From: Leptolyngbyaceae cyanobacterium
GTDB lineage: Bacteria; Cyanobacteriota; Cyanobacteriia; Cyanobacteriales; Aerosakkonemataceae
Direction: 5' to 3'
Assembly: GCA_036703985.1 (NCBI GenBank)
Contig: DATNQN010000063.1
Coordinates: 47,306-111,305, forward strand
DNA length: 64,000 nt
Shown in pieces: positions 44,719-53,152 of the stretch. The notes beneath the pieces are model-generated. The model saw nothing but the letters and a program-made list of their open reading frames with translations, did no database searches and was not told the origin of the DNA. The translations under genes and the position numbers were made by a program. Positions within the stretch are counted from its first letter, which is position 1, and each line of letters begins with the position of its first letter.

Positions 44719-45924
44719 ATGACTGAAAATCCTGCTGAAAACTCCTTATTTCAAAGCCCCGGCTCAAATAACGGACACACTCCATCCCAAGCAGAACGGG
44801 CTTTAGAATTAGAAGCGAGACTGCCGTTAACTGGTTGGCAACAGGAAGTATCGAAAGGGCTAGAATACGGACTAGAAGCAGCAGAGAGCATTCGCGATCG
44901 CACTATTCCCACCTTCTCTCGCGGCGAACTGCCTCACTATGCAGGCATCAACACCTTCATGAAAGCGCCCTACGTGGAAGACGTTCGCAAAGTGGGAGAA
45001 TATGATGTGGCGATCGTCGGCGTTCCCCACGACTCCGGCACCACCTATCGTCCCGGCACTCGCTTTGGCCCCCAAGGAATTCGGCGCATTTCCGCATTGT
45101 ACACCCCCTACAACTTCGAGTTAGGCGTTGATTTGCGCGAACAAATCACCCTTTGCGATGTAGGCGACATTTTCACCATTCCCGCCAATAACGAAAAATC
45201 ATTCGACCAAATCTCCAAAGGAATTGCACACATCTTCAGTTCTGGTGCATTTCCAATTATTTTAGGCGGCGATCACTCGATCGGCTTCCCCACAGTTAGA
45301 GGAATTTGTCGCCACTTGGGAGACAAAAAAGTTGGTATCATACACTTCGATCGCCACGCCGACACCCAAGAAACCGACCTCGACGAGAGAATGCACACCT
45401 GTCCTTGGTTTCACGCCACCAACATGAAAAACGCCCCAGCCAAAAACCTGGTACAGTTAGGAATTGGCGGCTGGCAAGTCCCCCGTCAAGGCGTGAAAGT
45501 ATGCCGAGAACGTTCCACCAACATCCTCACCGTCACCGACATTGTAGAAAAAGGAATCGATGCTGCCGTTGATTTTGCCTTAGAACGCGCCCTCGACGGA
45601 ACCGACTGCGTATACATCAGCTTTGATATTGACTGCATCGACGCCGGATTTGTCCCAGGAACCGGTTGGCCCGAACCAGGCGGTTTACTACCCCGCGAAG
45701 CATTGTCATTACTGGGCAAAATCATCCAAAAAGCGCCAGTTTGCGGTTTAGAAGTCGTCGAAGTTTCCCCACCCTACGACATCAGCGATATGACTTCACT
45801 CATGGCAACTCGCGTCATTTGCGACGCGATGGCCCATTTAGTCATCTCCGGTCAACTGCCCCGCAAACAGAAACCCGCTTATATCTTCCCAGAATCGCAA
45901 CCAGAATTGGTAGCTTGGACGTAA
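44719..45924 (+). CDS. gdmH: Guanidine hydrolase, Ni-dependent ureohydrolase family
   Basis: A 401-residue arginase/agmatinase-fold enzyme. All six metal ligands are visible: His186 in GGDHS, Asp211, His213 and Asp215 in HFDRHADT, Asp303 and Asp305 in SFDIDCIDAGFVPG. The usual DAHxD reads DRHAD here. By default it would be called agmatinase, but the guanidine riboswitch in front and HypA/HypB-type nickel chaperones behind match the cyanobacterial guanidine hydrolase GdmH (Synechocystis Sll1077), which splits guanidine into urea and ammonium with nickel. A long N-terminal extension (about 85 residues) before the catalytic fold also sets it apart from arginases. Start ATG 44719; the Shine-Dalgarno is weak. 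Confidence 0.85.
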   Translation: MTENPAENSLFQSPGSNNGHTPSQAERALELEARLPLTGWQQEVSKGLEYGLEAAESIRDRTIPTFSRGELPHYAGINTFMKAPYVEDVRKVGEYDVAIVGVPHDSGTTYRPGTRFGPQGIRRISALYTPYNFELGVDLREQITLCDVGDIFTIPANNEKSFDQISKGIAHIFSSGAFPIILGGDHSIGFPTVRGICRHLGDKKVGIIHFDRHADTQETDLDERMHTCPWFHATNMKNAPAKNLVQLGIGGWQVPRQGVKVCRERSTNILTVTDIVEKGIDAAVDFALERALDGTDCVYISFDIDCIDAGFVPGTGWPEPGGLLPREALSLLGKIIQKAPVCGLEVVEVSPPYDISDMTSLMATRVICDAMAHLVISGQLPRKQKPAYIFPESQPELVAWT

Positions 45925-46100
45925 ACTTACAACATCAAAATATCTTGCAAAAGCGAGTTAACCATCTTTCTTCATCTGTGTTCATCTGTGTACCCTACGG
46001 GAAGGCTATCGCCTACATCTGTGGACATCTGTGGTAAAAAATCCCCACCTTTCGCTTTTGCAAGAACCCAAATAAACAATCAATAAATTCGGATCAGTCC
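45925..46100. repeat. TTCATCTGTGT repeat with insertion, between gdmH and hypA
   Basis: From about 45967 to 46037: CTTCATCTGTGTTCATCTGT, then TACCCTACGGGAAGGCTATC, then CATCTGTGGACATCTGTGG. The same composite occurs at 37633-37707, and the plain form at 47422-47468 and 57346-57388. The gap is 176 bases; the repeat contains no strong terminator, so gdmH and hypA may still be one transcript. Confidence 0.7.
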
Positions 46101-46472
46101 ATGCACGAAACCGACATGACAAAAGCCCTGATTGTAACAGTAAAAAAGTGGTGGGAAGAACAACCAGAAAAACCAAAAATTTCCCACGTTCATCTTACAG
46201 TCGGTCAGTTTACTTGTGTCGAACCAGTGAGTTTGCAATTCGCCTTTGAAGTCCAAACTCGCAACACATTTTTAGAAGGGGCAGAATTAGTCATTCAGGA
46301 AACCCCATTAATTGCCTTTTGTCATCATTGCCAACAAGAATATCGCCCAGAAATTGGGATTCAATATGGTTGTCCGACTTGTCGATCGCCTATGGAGGAT
46401 ATCCGTTCTGGACGAGAGCTAAAAATCGATCGCATTGAATACGCCAAAGAGAGTTTAGGAGTAGAAAATTAG
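46101..46472 (+). CDS. hypA: HypA-type nickel chaperone (GhaA-like)
   Basis: A 123-residue HypA family protein. The N-terminal MHE, whose His and amide groups bind nickel, is intact. The zinc site is C-x2-C ... C-x2-C (CHHCQQEYRP, then GCPTCRSPMED), and SGRELKIDRIEY is the family's C-terminal strand. HypA usually serves NiFe hydrogenase or urease; here no hydrogenase gene is nearby and the gene follows gdmH. It is therefore best read as the accessory protein that loads nickel into guanidine hydrolase, named GhaA in Synechocystis. Confidence 0.87.
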   Translation: MHETDMTKALIVTVKKWWEEQPEKPKISHVHLTVGQFTCVEPVSLQFAFEVQTRNTFLEGAELVIQETPLIAFCHHCQQEYRPEIGIQYGCPTCRSPMEDIRSGRELKIDRIEYAKESLGVEN

Positions 46473-46606
46473 CATATTTTATCCAATTTTGCCAGCTTTT
46501 TGGTTCTCGTTCTATCCCCTACCCCGGTTAACCATCTATCTCTATTTATCCATAATTGTTTCCAGCTAATCCCCTTTTTATTGAGTTAAAATTTCGGACA
46601 AAACCC

Positions 46607-47314
46607 ATGCACCAAACATTTGACGCCACTTTAGGAATTAACTTACTTCATGCTAATCAAGAAGGAGCCGATCGTAACCGCGCTCATTTTGATGAATGGG
46701 GTATCACTTGCTTCAATGTAATGAGTAGTCCCGGTGCTGGTAAAACCGCACTGCTAGAAAAAACCCTCGCCGTTCTCACCAATGAATATAAAATTGCGGT
46801 AATTGAAGGGGACATGACAACAGAATTAGATGCCGATCGCCTTCGCAAATATAACGTACCAGTAATTGCCATTAATACTGGTCGTTCCTGTCATTTAGAT
46901 TCCCAAATGGTATCCGGCGGCATTCATCGATTAGCCCATGAATACAACCCATCAGAATTCGATTTAGTCTTGGTAGAAAATGTCGGAAATTTGGTTTGTC
47001 CGGCAGAATTTGAAGTAGGAGAACACCTCAAAGTTGCCTTATTAAGCGTTACCGAAGGAGAAGACAAACCGCTGAAATATCCCGTGATGTTTCAAGAAGC
47101 AGATTGTTTATTAATCACCAAAATGGACTTAGCGCCACATCTAGATGTTGACCTCAATCAAATTATAGCAAATGTCCGACAAATGAATCCCCATGTTGCC
47201 ATCATTCCCGTTTCTGCCAAAACCGGAGAAGGACTAGATACTTGGTTTGATTGGATACGTTTTCATTTGAATAAAACTGCAACAATTAAGCAAGAACTAT
47301 CAGCAGTGCATTAA
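46607..47314 (+). CDS. hypB: HypB-type nickel-inserting GTPase (GhaB-like)
   Basis: A 235-residue SIMIBI-class GTPase. P-loop [13 protein letters not shown] is near residue 43, switch regions include [12 protein letters not shown] and [13 protein letters not shown], the metal-site segment is [12 protein letters not shown], and the guanine base motif is TKMDL. The N-terminal CxxCGC and His-rich nickel-storage parts of E. coli-type HypB are absent, so it holds nickel only at the GTPase-site Cys/His. The frame opens 51 bases earlier, but ATG 46607 begins the conserved [10 protein letters not shown]. It lies 134 bases after hypA and would work with it on GdmH. Confidence 0.87.
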   Translation: MHQTFDATLGINLLHANQEGADRNRAHFDEWGITCFNVMSSPGAGKTALLEKTLAVLTNEYKIAVIEGDMTTELDADRLRKYNVPVIAINTGRSCHLDSQMVSGGIHRLAHEYNPSEFDLVLVENVGNLVCPAEFEVGEHLKVALLSVTEGEDKPLKYPVMFQEADCLLITKMDLAPHLDVDLNQIIANVRQMNPHVAIIPVSAKTGEGLDTWFDWIRFHLNKTATIKQELSAVH

Positions 47315-47787
47315 CCAAATCAACCTGACAGGGTGGGTATTTTATCCACCCACTTATTTACCAATAATTAGAGCCGATCCAAAAAATCTGATTTTACTTG
47401 GATACCTCACCAGAAATCCCCATATACATCTGTGTTCATCTGTGTTCATCTGTGGATATCTGTGGTTAAAAAAATCCTCAAACTATACAAGTAAAGTGAT
47501 ATCGGACACGATCTAAAATTAAGATTGGCAATTCTGTCCAAAATTGAGTTACAAAACTTTAAACTGAATTAGCAAATTTTGTAACAAAAGCAACAAAGTA
47601 CTGGATACATTATTTGCTACACATAGTCCACTGTGATGAAAAAATATCATTGTTCAGATCTTCCACTTCTCTCGATAAGGCTTGAGAAACCGGGTTTCTC
47701 AAGCAAAAATTTAGGTTTTTAGCTTTAAATATTGACAAGAAACCCGGTTTCTAACCCTAGTGTAAAATCTCTGTTTTAGGAGATATT
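47315..47787. other. 473-base gap inside the guanidine cluster: repeats and hairpins
   Basis: Contains TCTGTGTTCATCTGTGTTCA repeats (47422-47468), a palindrome TTGAGAAACCGGGTTTCTCA (47682-47701) and a second AGAAACCCGGTTTCT (47738-47752) about 35 bases before the next ATG. The hairpins could partly terminate transcription between the enzyme and transporter halves. No NtcA consensus was found here. GGAG at 47780 is the ribosome site of the next gene. Confidence 0.55.
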
Positions 47788-48858
47788 ATGAAAGTGCGAT
47801 CGCGTTTTTTATCCCCCCGATCTCCTTTATCATTTTGCGCTCTTTTTCTAATTACTTTTTCCCTAATAGTAGGTTGCGTTAACCCAGCCGTCTACATCAA
47901 AACAACCACCGAAACAAACACTGCCAGTTCAGTCAGTGCCAATGCCGTTCGGTTGGGATTTAGTGCTTGGCCCGGTTGGTTTCCCTGGCAAATTGCCCAA
48001 GAAGAAAGAATATTTCAAACTAACAATGTTCCGGTAGATTTGAAGTGGTTTGATGGATATTTAGAATCGATTAGTACCTTAACAGCCGGACAAATAGATG
48101 CGAACAGCCAAACTTTAGGAGATACAATAAGCTCTTTAACAGGTGGAGCAGATCAAGTAATCGTTTTAGTCAACGATAACTCCACTGGAAACGATAAAAT
48201 AATTGTCAGAGAAGGCATTAATTTCATTGCCGATTTAAAAGGAAAAAAAATAGCCGCAGAAGAAGGCACGGTCGATCATTTTCTCCTACTTTTGGGATTG
48301 AAAAAAGCAGGTTTAACTCCCCAAGATATTCAATTCATCCCACTAGAAACAGGTAAAGCCGCCGCCGCATTTGTAGCAGGACAAGTGGATGCAACGGCAG
48401 TATTTGCTCCCTTTACAACACAGGCTTTAAAACGTCCTGGTAGTAAAGAGCTTTTCAGTTCCAAAGATTTTCCAGGGGCAATTTCCGATCATTTAGTATT
48501 TACTCGCAAATTTGTAGAAGCAAATCCCGATAAAGTACAAGCATTAGTTAATTCTTGGTTTGCCACTTTAGATTATATGAAAGCAAATCCAGAAAAAGCT
48601 TATGAAATCATGGCGAAAAGAGCAGGCGTTCCGGTTAGCGAATACAAAAGTTACGCTGATGGCACTCGCATTTTTACCGTAGAGGAAAACTTAACCGCTT
48701 TTCAACCGGGTAGCGACTTAACTTCCTTACAGTTTGCGGCCAAAGAAATGAGCAAATTTCTGATTGAAGTAGGTTTAGCAAAAGCCGAACCAGATACTAG
48801 TAAACTATTTGACGATCGCTTTGTCAAAGCCTATGCCGAACAATTTAAAAAATCATAA
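47788..48858 (+). CDS. ABC transporter substrate-binding lipoprotein (SsuA/TauA/NrtA-like), probable guanidine importer
   Basis: A 356-residue lipoprotein: hydrophobic signal ending in lipobox LIVGC (Cys about 31), followed by a Thr/Ser-rich tether. The binding domain is of the NMT1/TauA type: VRLGFSAWPGWFPWQIAQEE, LDANSQTLGD-like segment with IDANSQTLGDTISSLTGGAD, and GKAAAAFVAGQVDATAVFAP. Walls of Trp and Tyr near the N-terminus could hold a cation. Its position after gdmH-hypA-hypB, as in the Synechocystis sll1077-1082 order I recall, suggests guanidine or a related compound as substrate. SD GGAG is 7 bases before the ATG. Confidence 0.85.
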   Translation: MKVRSRFLSPRSPLSFCALFLITFSLIVGCVNPAVYIKTTTETNTASSVSANAVRLGFSAWPGWFPWQIAQEERIFQTNNVPVDLKWFDGYLESISTLTAGQIDANSQTLGDTISSLTGGADQVIVLVNDNSTGNDKIIVREGINFIADLKGKKIAAEEGTVDHFLLLLGLKKAGLTPQDIQFIPLETGKAAAAFVAGQVDATAVFAPFTTQALKRPGSKELFSSKDFPGAISDHLVFTRKFVEANPDKVQALVNSWFATLDYMKANPEKAYEIMAKRAGVPVSEYKSYADGTRIFTVEENLTAFQPGSDLTSLQFAAKEMSKFLIEVGLAKAEPDTSKLFDDRFVKAYAEQFKKS

Positions 48859-48897
48859 TTATATCGGCATAATTACTTATCAAAATCTAACATTATT

Positions 48898-49743
48898 ATG
48901 AGCCAAGATCCCGGATCGATTCGAGATTATATTAGACCTAAAAAGCTAAATCCAACGGTGTTTTGGCAAATCGCTGAAGATATCCCAAAACCGCTCAATA
49001 CAGCTTTGATCGCCACCTCTATTTTGCTTCCCTTACTGCTGTGGTGGCTGGTAACTACATTTGGCAATATTGACCCCAAATTTTTGCCTTCACCAGGTAA
49101 AGTTCTCGAAGCATTTGGACGACTTTGGAGGACTCGCGAACTCCTTAAAGATACCGTCGCCAGTTTGTGGCGCGTTGGGGTTGGATTTATTTTCGCTGCC
49201 GGTCTTTCCATTCCAATTGGCGTGTTAATGGGGAGTTTTGCCAGCATTCGCGCTTTGCTAGAACCGATTTTCGGCTTAATGCGCTATATGCCTGCCCCTG
49301 CCTTCATTCCTCTGCTCATTTTATATCTGGGCATTGGAGAGGAACCGAAAATTACGCTCATTTTCATTGGGGTTTTCTTCTTTAACGCCTTAATGGTGAT
49401 GGATACTGTAAAGTTTGTATCAAAAGATTTAATCGAAGCGACTTATATTTTAGGAGGCGATCGCAAACAAGCCTTGCTTCAGGTAATTTTTCCCCACGTC
49501 TTGCCCGGAATTATTGATGCTTGCCGCATCAACTTAGCCGCCGCTTGGCAGTTGGTAATTGTCTCGGAACTAATTGCCGCTACAGAAGGTTTGGGTCGTC
49601 GAATTAGCGTAGCAGGTCGATTTTTGAGAACAGATGAAATTTTTGTCGGGTTAATTGTAATTGGGGTAATTGGATTATCATTCGATTTGCTATTTCAGTA
49701 TTTCTTACGAGTTTCTTGTAAGTGGGCAAGTCAGAAGCGATAA
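48898..49743 (+). CDS. ABC transporter permease (TauC/SsuC/NrtB-like)
   Basis: A 281-residue permease with six helices and the EAA loop typical of binding-protein-dependent importers: EATYILGGDRKQALLQVIFP followed by HVLPGIIDACRI. FLPSPGKVLEAF before the second helix is characteristic of the taurine/nitrate/sulfonate group. It starts 39 bases after the binding-protein gene, so the two are co-transcribed. It would pair with itself as a homodimer, since no second permease is present. Confidence 0.92.
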   Translation: MSQDPGSIRDYIRPKKLNPTVFWQIAEDIPKPLNTALIATSILLPLLLWWLVTTFGNIDPKFLPSPGKVLEAFGRLWRTRELLKDTVASLWRVGVGFIFAAGLSIPIGVLMGSFASIRALLEPIFGLMRYMPAPAFIPLLILYLGIGEEPKITLIFIGVFFFNALMVMDTVKFVSKDLIEATYILGGDRKQALLQVIFPHVLPGIIDACRINLAAAWQLVIVSELIAATEGLGRRISVAGRFLRTDEIFVGLIVIGVIGLSFDLLFQYFLRVSCKWASQKR

Positions 49744-49779
49744 GGTGCTACGTATTTAATTTGTGTGTTTAGGCTGATG

Positions 49780-49808
49780 GGGGGATGGGGAGATGGGGAG
49801 ATGGGGGG
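49780..49808. repeat. GGGGAGAT heptad repeat between permease and ATPase genes
   Basis: GATGGGGGGATGGGGAGATG and further units fill the middle of the 178-base gap between the permease and ATPase genes of the same importer. The family is dispersed across the window. It appears to be tolerated inside the operon. Confidence 0.75.
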
Positions 49809-49921
49809 ATTAGAAATATATAAATTAGAGACGGGTTTGTTTAATTTCTAGCAATTTAAGATTTGAAATTTTCAACTTGACCAAATCACCAACTTAATTC
49901 TGAACCAAGGAGATTTAACTA

Positions 49922-50698
49922 ATGTATCTGCAAATCAACAACCTACACAAACATTTCCAAACCAAAAATGGCAACTTAGTTGTTCTCAAAGAAATTAACA
50001 TGACTATTCAGCAGGGAGAATTTATCTGCGCCGTGGGTGCATCCGGATCGGGTAAATCTACTCTGTTGCGTCAAATTGCCGGACTCGATATGCCTACTTC
50101 TGGGGAAGTGAAAATTGATGGAGAAGTGGTTACTGGGCCTGGGCCAGACCGGGGTATGGTGTTTCAGCATTACACCCTTTATCCTTGGATGAGCGTACAA
50201 GACAATACAGAATTTGGATTAAAACTTCAAGGTGTACCGAAGAAAGTTCGGCGGGAACAAGCCAGTTATTATTTAAGTGTGGTGGGGTTATCTGAATTTG
50301 CTAAATCTTTGCCAAAGGAACTATCGGGAGGGATGAAACAACGAGTTGCGATCGCACGCGCCCTAACTTCCGAACCTAAAATATTATTAATGGATGAACC
50401 CTTCGGTGCGCTAGATGTTCATACCAAAGAATCAATGCACGAATTCATGCTAAATCTTTGGCAGCGTACCAAAATAACAGTATTTATGATTACTCACGAT
50501 GTAGAAGAAGCGGTTTTCCTCGCCAATCGCATCTATGCTCTCGGTTCTCGTCCCGGTACAGTCAGAAAAGAAATTAAAGTTAAGTTACCCGAACGTAGCC
50601 ACACCGTTAAACGCCACTCCACATTCCACGACTATCGCGATGAATTGATGGAACTTTTGCGGCGACACGGACAAGAAGCGGTAGCTGTAGCAGCATAA
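49922..50698 (+). CDS. ABC transporter ATP-binding protein (TauB/SsuB/NrtD-like)
   Basis: A 258-residue ATPase: Walker A GASGSGKST near 39-47, Q-loop VFQHYTLYPWMSV, signature LSGGMKQR, Walker B ILLMDEPFGALD, and H-loop MITHDVEEAVFLANR. It begins with AAGGAG 8 bases before the ATG. It is the third and last gene of the importer and presumably the last of the guanidine cluster; a divergence to minus-strand genes follows. Confidence 0.93.
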   Translation: MYLQINNLHKHFQTKNGNLVVLKEINMTIQQGEFICAVGASGSGKSTLLRQIAGLDMPTSGEVKIDGEVVTGPGPDRGMVFQHYTLYPWMSVQDNTEFGLKLQGVPKKVRREQASYYLSVVGLSEFAKSLPKELSGGMKQRVAIARALTSEPKILLMDEPFGALDVHTKESMHEFMLNLWQRTKITVFMITHDVEEAVFLANRIYALGSRPGTVRKEIKVKLPERSHTVKRHSTFHDYRDELMELLRRHGQEAVAVAA

Positions 50699-50871
50699 TT
50701 GATTGCAAAATAATTCTGAAGGGGGGACAATAATCTGCAAAACACTGACTTACTAAGGGTTTTACAGATTATTTTACACCCGACACATAAAAATCGCACT
50801 CGGAAATAATTGCGATCGTGCAGACCAAAAAATGTTGGGTTTCCTTTAATTAGTACTAGCAACTTACCCGA

Positions 50872-51906
50872 TCAAGTAATTTGCATCAAATTGGGATACT
50901 CAGTCAACATTTCATCGTAAGTCAGGCTTTCGGTTTCCGATTGGGGAGTCCACAGCAATTCAAATACGGTTAAATAGTCGGGTGGAGTGGCAGCAATTTT
51001 TTCCAAAGCTTCTTTCAAATCTTTAGATGAGTAAACATCGCCAAACATCGGTCGGTCATTTTCCGTACCAATTAATAAAGTAACTACAATATAAGAACCG
51101 GGGTCGGCATCCGGATTAGCAATCACTTCTTTTTGACGAATTTTTCCTTCTACGTTGCTTAGGCTTTCACCGCTAAATTTGCCGCGTTCTTCAATGGAAA
51201 ATTTATTAAAAAGTGTTTGCGCTTCTTCGCGACTGCGGACAGTTTTAGAAGTTGCCGAAACGTGCGTCCAATTTTCCGGCGTTCGCAATAATGCTAAAAT
51301 TGATTCCTGCATTAATTCCGACAGTCCTTCTGGGGTAGAAGTGTCGATATTCAGGCTGAATTCTGATAATTCTTTCTGTACGGCACGGGCTTGGGCTAAT
51401 AGTCCTACTTGAATTTTGCTAACAGTAACGATGTTATTGTCTAGTTCTTTATTTCCAGTTAAGGGAATGTCACTGTCAGTAGTAGTTTCATAATAACTAT
51501 TACTAACACTAGCTTTCTGCATGGAACTAATAATTATCCAGAGTACGATCGTCAATACGATTAACCCAAATACCGAAGGAAATACCCAACCCCATCCTGG
51601 ATAGACATAATAAATTCCTCCCGATCGATATCCGCCACCATAGACAGGTCTAGAATCGTAATAGACCCCCCCACCAGATGACGGACGACTGTTGCTTCTG
51701 GAAGGAGAACTGGAAGAGCCGCTAGACCGAGAAGGGCGACTAAAAGAACCCCCGCCACTACGTCCGCCACTTCTTCTAGCATAAGCTTCTTGTTGAATGT
51801 TGAGCCAGTTTACCAGCTGATGACCGGGCAGAGGAAGATTTACGGAATTGATGACAAAGAAAGCAATTGCCGTAGTCCAAAGTAAGCGAGATTTGATTTT
51901 CCGCAT
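50872..51906 (-). CDS. DUF1517 membrane-anchored protein
   Basis: A 344-residue protein. A signal/anchor at about 8-25 is followed by a low-complexity Ser/Gly/Arg/Pro stretch (about 43-80, SGGRSGGGSFSRPSRSSGSS), a Tyr/Gly-rich segment, and a membrane helix at about 108-128 (VFPSVFGLIVLTIVLWIIIS). The C-terminal 200 residues are the conserved DUF1517 domain (KIQVGLLAQARAVQKEL, ALLRTPENWTHV, SYIVVTLLIGTEND). The family is present in plants (chloroplast) and cyanobacteria; function not established. The start is 53 bases past the trmD stop, so it is the second gene of a minus-strand pair. Confidence 0.88.
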   Translation of the reverse strand: MRKIKSRLLWTTAIAFFVINSVNLPLPGHQLVNWLNIQQEAYARRSGGRSGGGSFSRPSRSSGSSSSPSRSNSRPSSGGGVYYDSRPVYGGGYRSGGIYYVYPGWGWVFPSVFGLIVLTIVLWIIISSMQKASVSNSYYETTTDSDIPLTGNKELDNNIVTVSKIQVGLLAQARAVQKELSEFSLNIDTSTPEGLSELMQESILALLRTPENWTHVSATSKTVRSREEAQTLFNKFSIEERGKFSGESLSNVEGKIRQKEVIANPDADPGSYIVVTLLIGTENDRPMFGDVYSSKDLKEALEKIAATPPDYLTVFELLWTPQSETESLTYDEMLTEYPNLMQIT

Positions 51907-51959
51907 GATTTGTTTCCCTTTATTTTCAGTCTGCCCAACTAGCTGGCGATTCTGCTCAA

Positions 51960-52724
51960 CTATTTAGGATGTTCTGGATCGATCGCAGATGATTCTCGTG
52001 CTGTGAGATCGAAACTGCTAATCTCTTTGGGAGAAGCAATATTTTTTAACCAACTGGCAAATAAATCCGGACGGCGATCGCGCGTGCGTTCGATTTGCTT
52101 TTGGCGACGCCATTTTTCAATTTTACCATGATCTCCAGATAGCAGAATTTCCGGCACTTTCATGCCCTTGAATTCCGGCGGGCGAGTGTACTGAGGATAG
52201 TCTAGCAAGCCAGCTTCAAAACTTTCAGCTTTCAAAGATTCTTCTTTCCCTACCGTACCTCTGAGCAAGCGTACCGTACCGTTAACCAGGGCTAAAGCGG
52301 GTATTTCCCCACAAGTGAGTACGAAATCTCCCAAAGACACCTCGCGGGTAATCAATTGCAGCACTCGTTCGTCCACCCCTTCATAATGTCCGCAAACGAT
52401 TACCAGTTGATCGTAATTAGCTGCCAATTCTCGCAATAAAGGCTGATTCATCGGTTCCCCTTGCGGTGTCATTAAAATTACATCCCGTCTCGGTAGAATT
52501 GGCAAAGACTCCACCGCCGCAAAAATCGGTTCTGGCTTCATGAGCATTCCCACGCCGCCGCCATAAGGCTCATCATCCACTCGTCGATGCTTGTCGGTGG
52601 CAAAATCTCTGGGATTGACTAAATTAACTTCTGCAATACCTTTGGCAAGGGCTTTACCAAGCAATCCCGAACTTAAGGGAGAACTAAAAAAATCCGGAAA
52701 CAGGGTGATAATATCAAAACGCAC
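51960..52724 (-). CDS. trmD: tRNA (guanine37-N1)-methyltransferase
   Basis: A 254-residue TrmD. The trefoil-knot SPOUT domain is evident: FDIITLFPDFF, HRRVDDEPYGGGVGMLMKPE, VCGHYEGVDERV, and VLTCGEIPALALVNGTVRLL for SAM binding. The C-terminal half contains RPPEFKGMKVPEILLSGDHG and IEKWRRQKQIERT. It methylates G37 of tRNAs to prevent frameshifting. Start GTG at 52724. It is usually in a ribosomal/rimM cluster in other bacteria, but not here; DUF1517 follows. Confidence 0.96.
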   Translation of the reverse strand: MRFDIITLFPDFFSSPLSSGLLGKALAKGIAEVNLVNPRDFATDKHRRVDDEPYGGGVGMLMKPEPIFAAVESLPILPRRDVILMTPQGEPMNQPLLRELAANYDQLVIVCGHYEGVDERVLQLITREVSLGDFVLTCGEIPALALVNGTVRLLRGTVGKEESLKAESFEAGLLDYPQYTRPPEFKGMKVPEILLSGDHGKIEKWRRQKQIERTRDRRPDLFASWLKNIASPKEISSFDLTARESSAIDPEHPK

Positions 52725-53152
52725 GACTTTTCAACAGAAATAGGACTTACGAGATCGGTAAAAGAAGTACAAAGCCAAAAGCTTGATGTAAGGGAGCTTT
52801 TCTATTTTCACCGTCTTTTCCCATTTTGTTGGCTATTCCGTACATAAGGCGATCGCTAACTCCGAATCGATTGCCATAATACTTGCGAATCGGCCTTTCC
52901 ATAACCAATGCCCGATACCCGAAAAACCCGTATACTGAGAGCATCCAGTCAACCATGACACCAATCTGTTAAATTAATAGCTAAATTTCTAATAATTGTT
53001 TAATAATCTGTTTAATAATCTGGCATTATGCGTTAATGGTTAAGCTCCAGAATGATAACCAACAGTCCTGAGTGGTGACTAACAGGGGTGACTGGAGCCT
53101 TTATAAGGCATTGCTTTAGATGCCTGCCCTACCTCAGGAGAAGAGCGACACT
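52725..53152. promoter_or_regulatory. trmD-cphB divergent region with leader hairpins
   Basis: A 428-base region. Near cphB there are two nested inverted repeats: GCTCCAG (53044-53050) with CTGGAGC (53092-53098), and AGGCAT (53106-53111) with ATGCCT (53120-53125), the latter 10 bases before the ribosome site. They could form a structured 5' leader. The short frame on the minus strand at 52747-52956 (69 codons, basic, Tyr/Gly-rich) has no recognisable family and is not called as a gene. Confidence 0.4.

Noticed and set aside
44719..45924. Plain agmatinase or arginase label
   Set aside because: The fold fits, but the guanidine riboswitch, nickel chaperones and importer in the same unit fit guanidine hydrolase better.
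52747..52956. 69-codon ORF between trmD and cphB
   Set aside because: No family, no good ribosome site, and it lies in the promoter space of two divergent genes.
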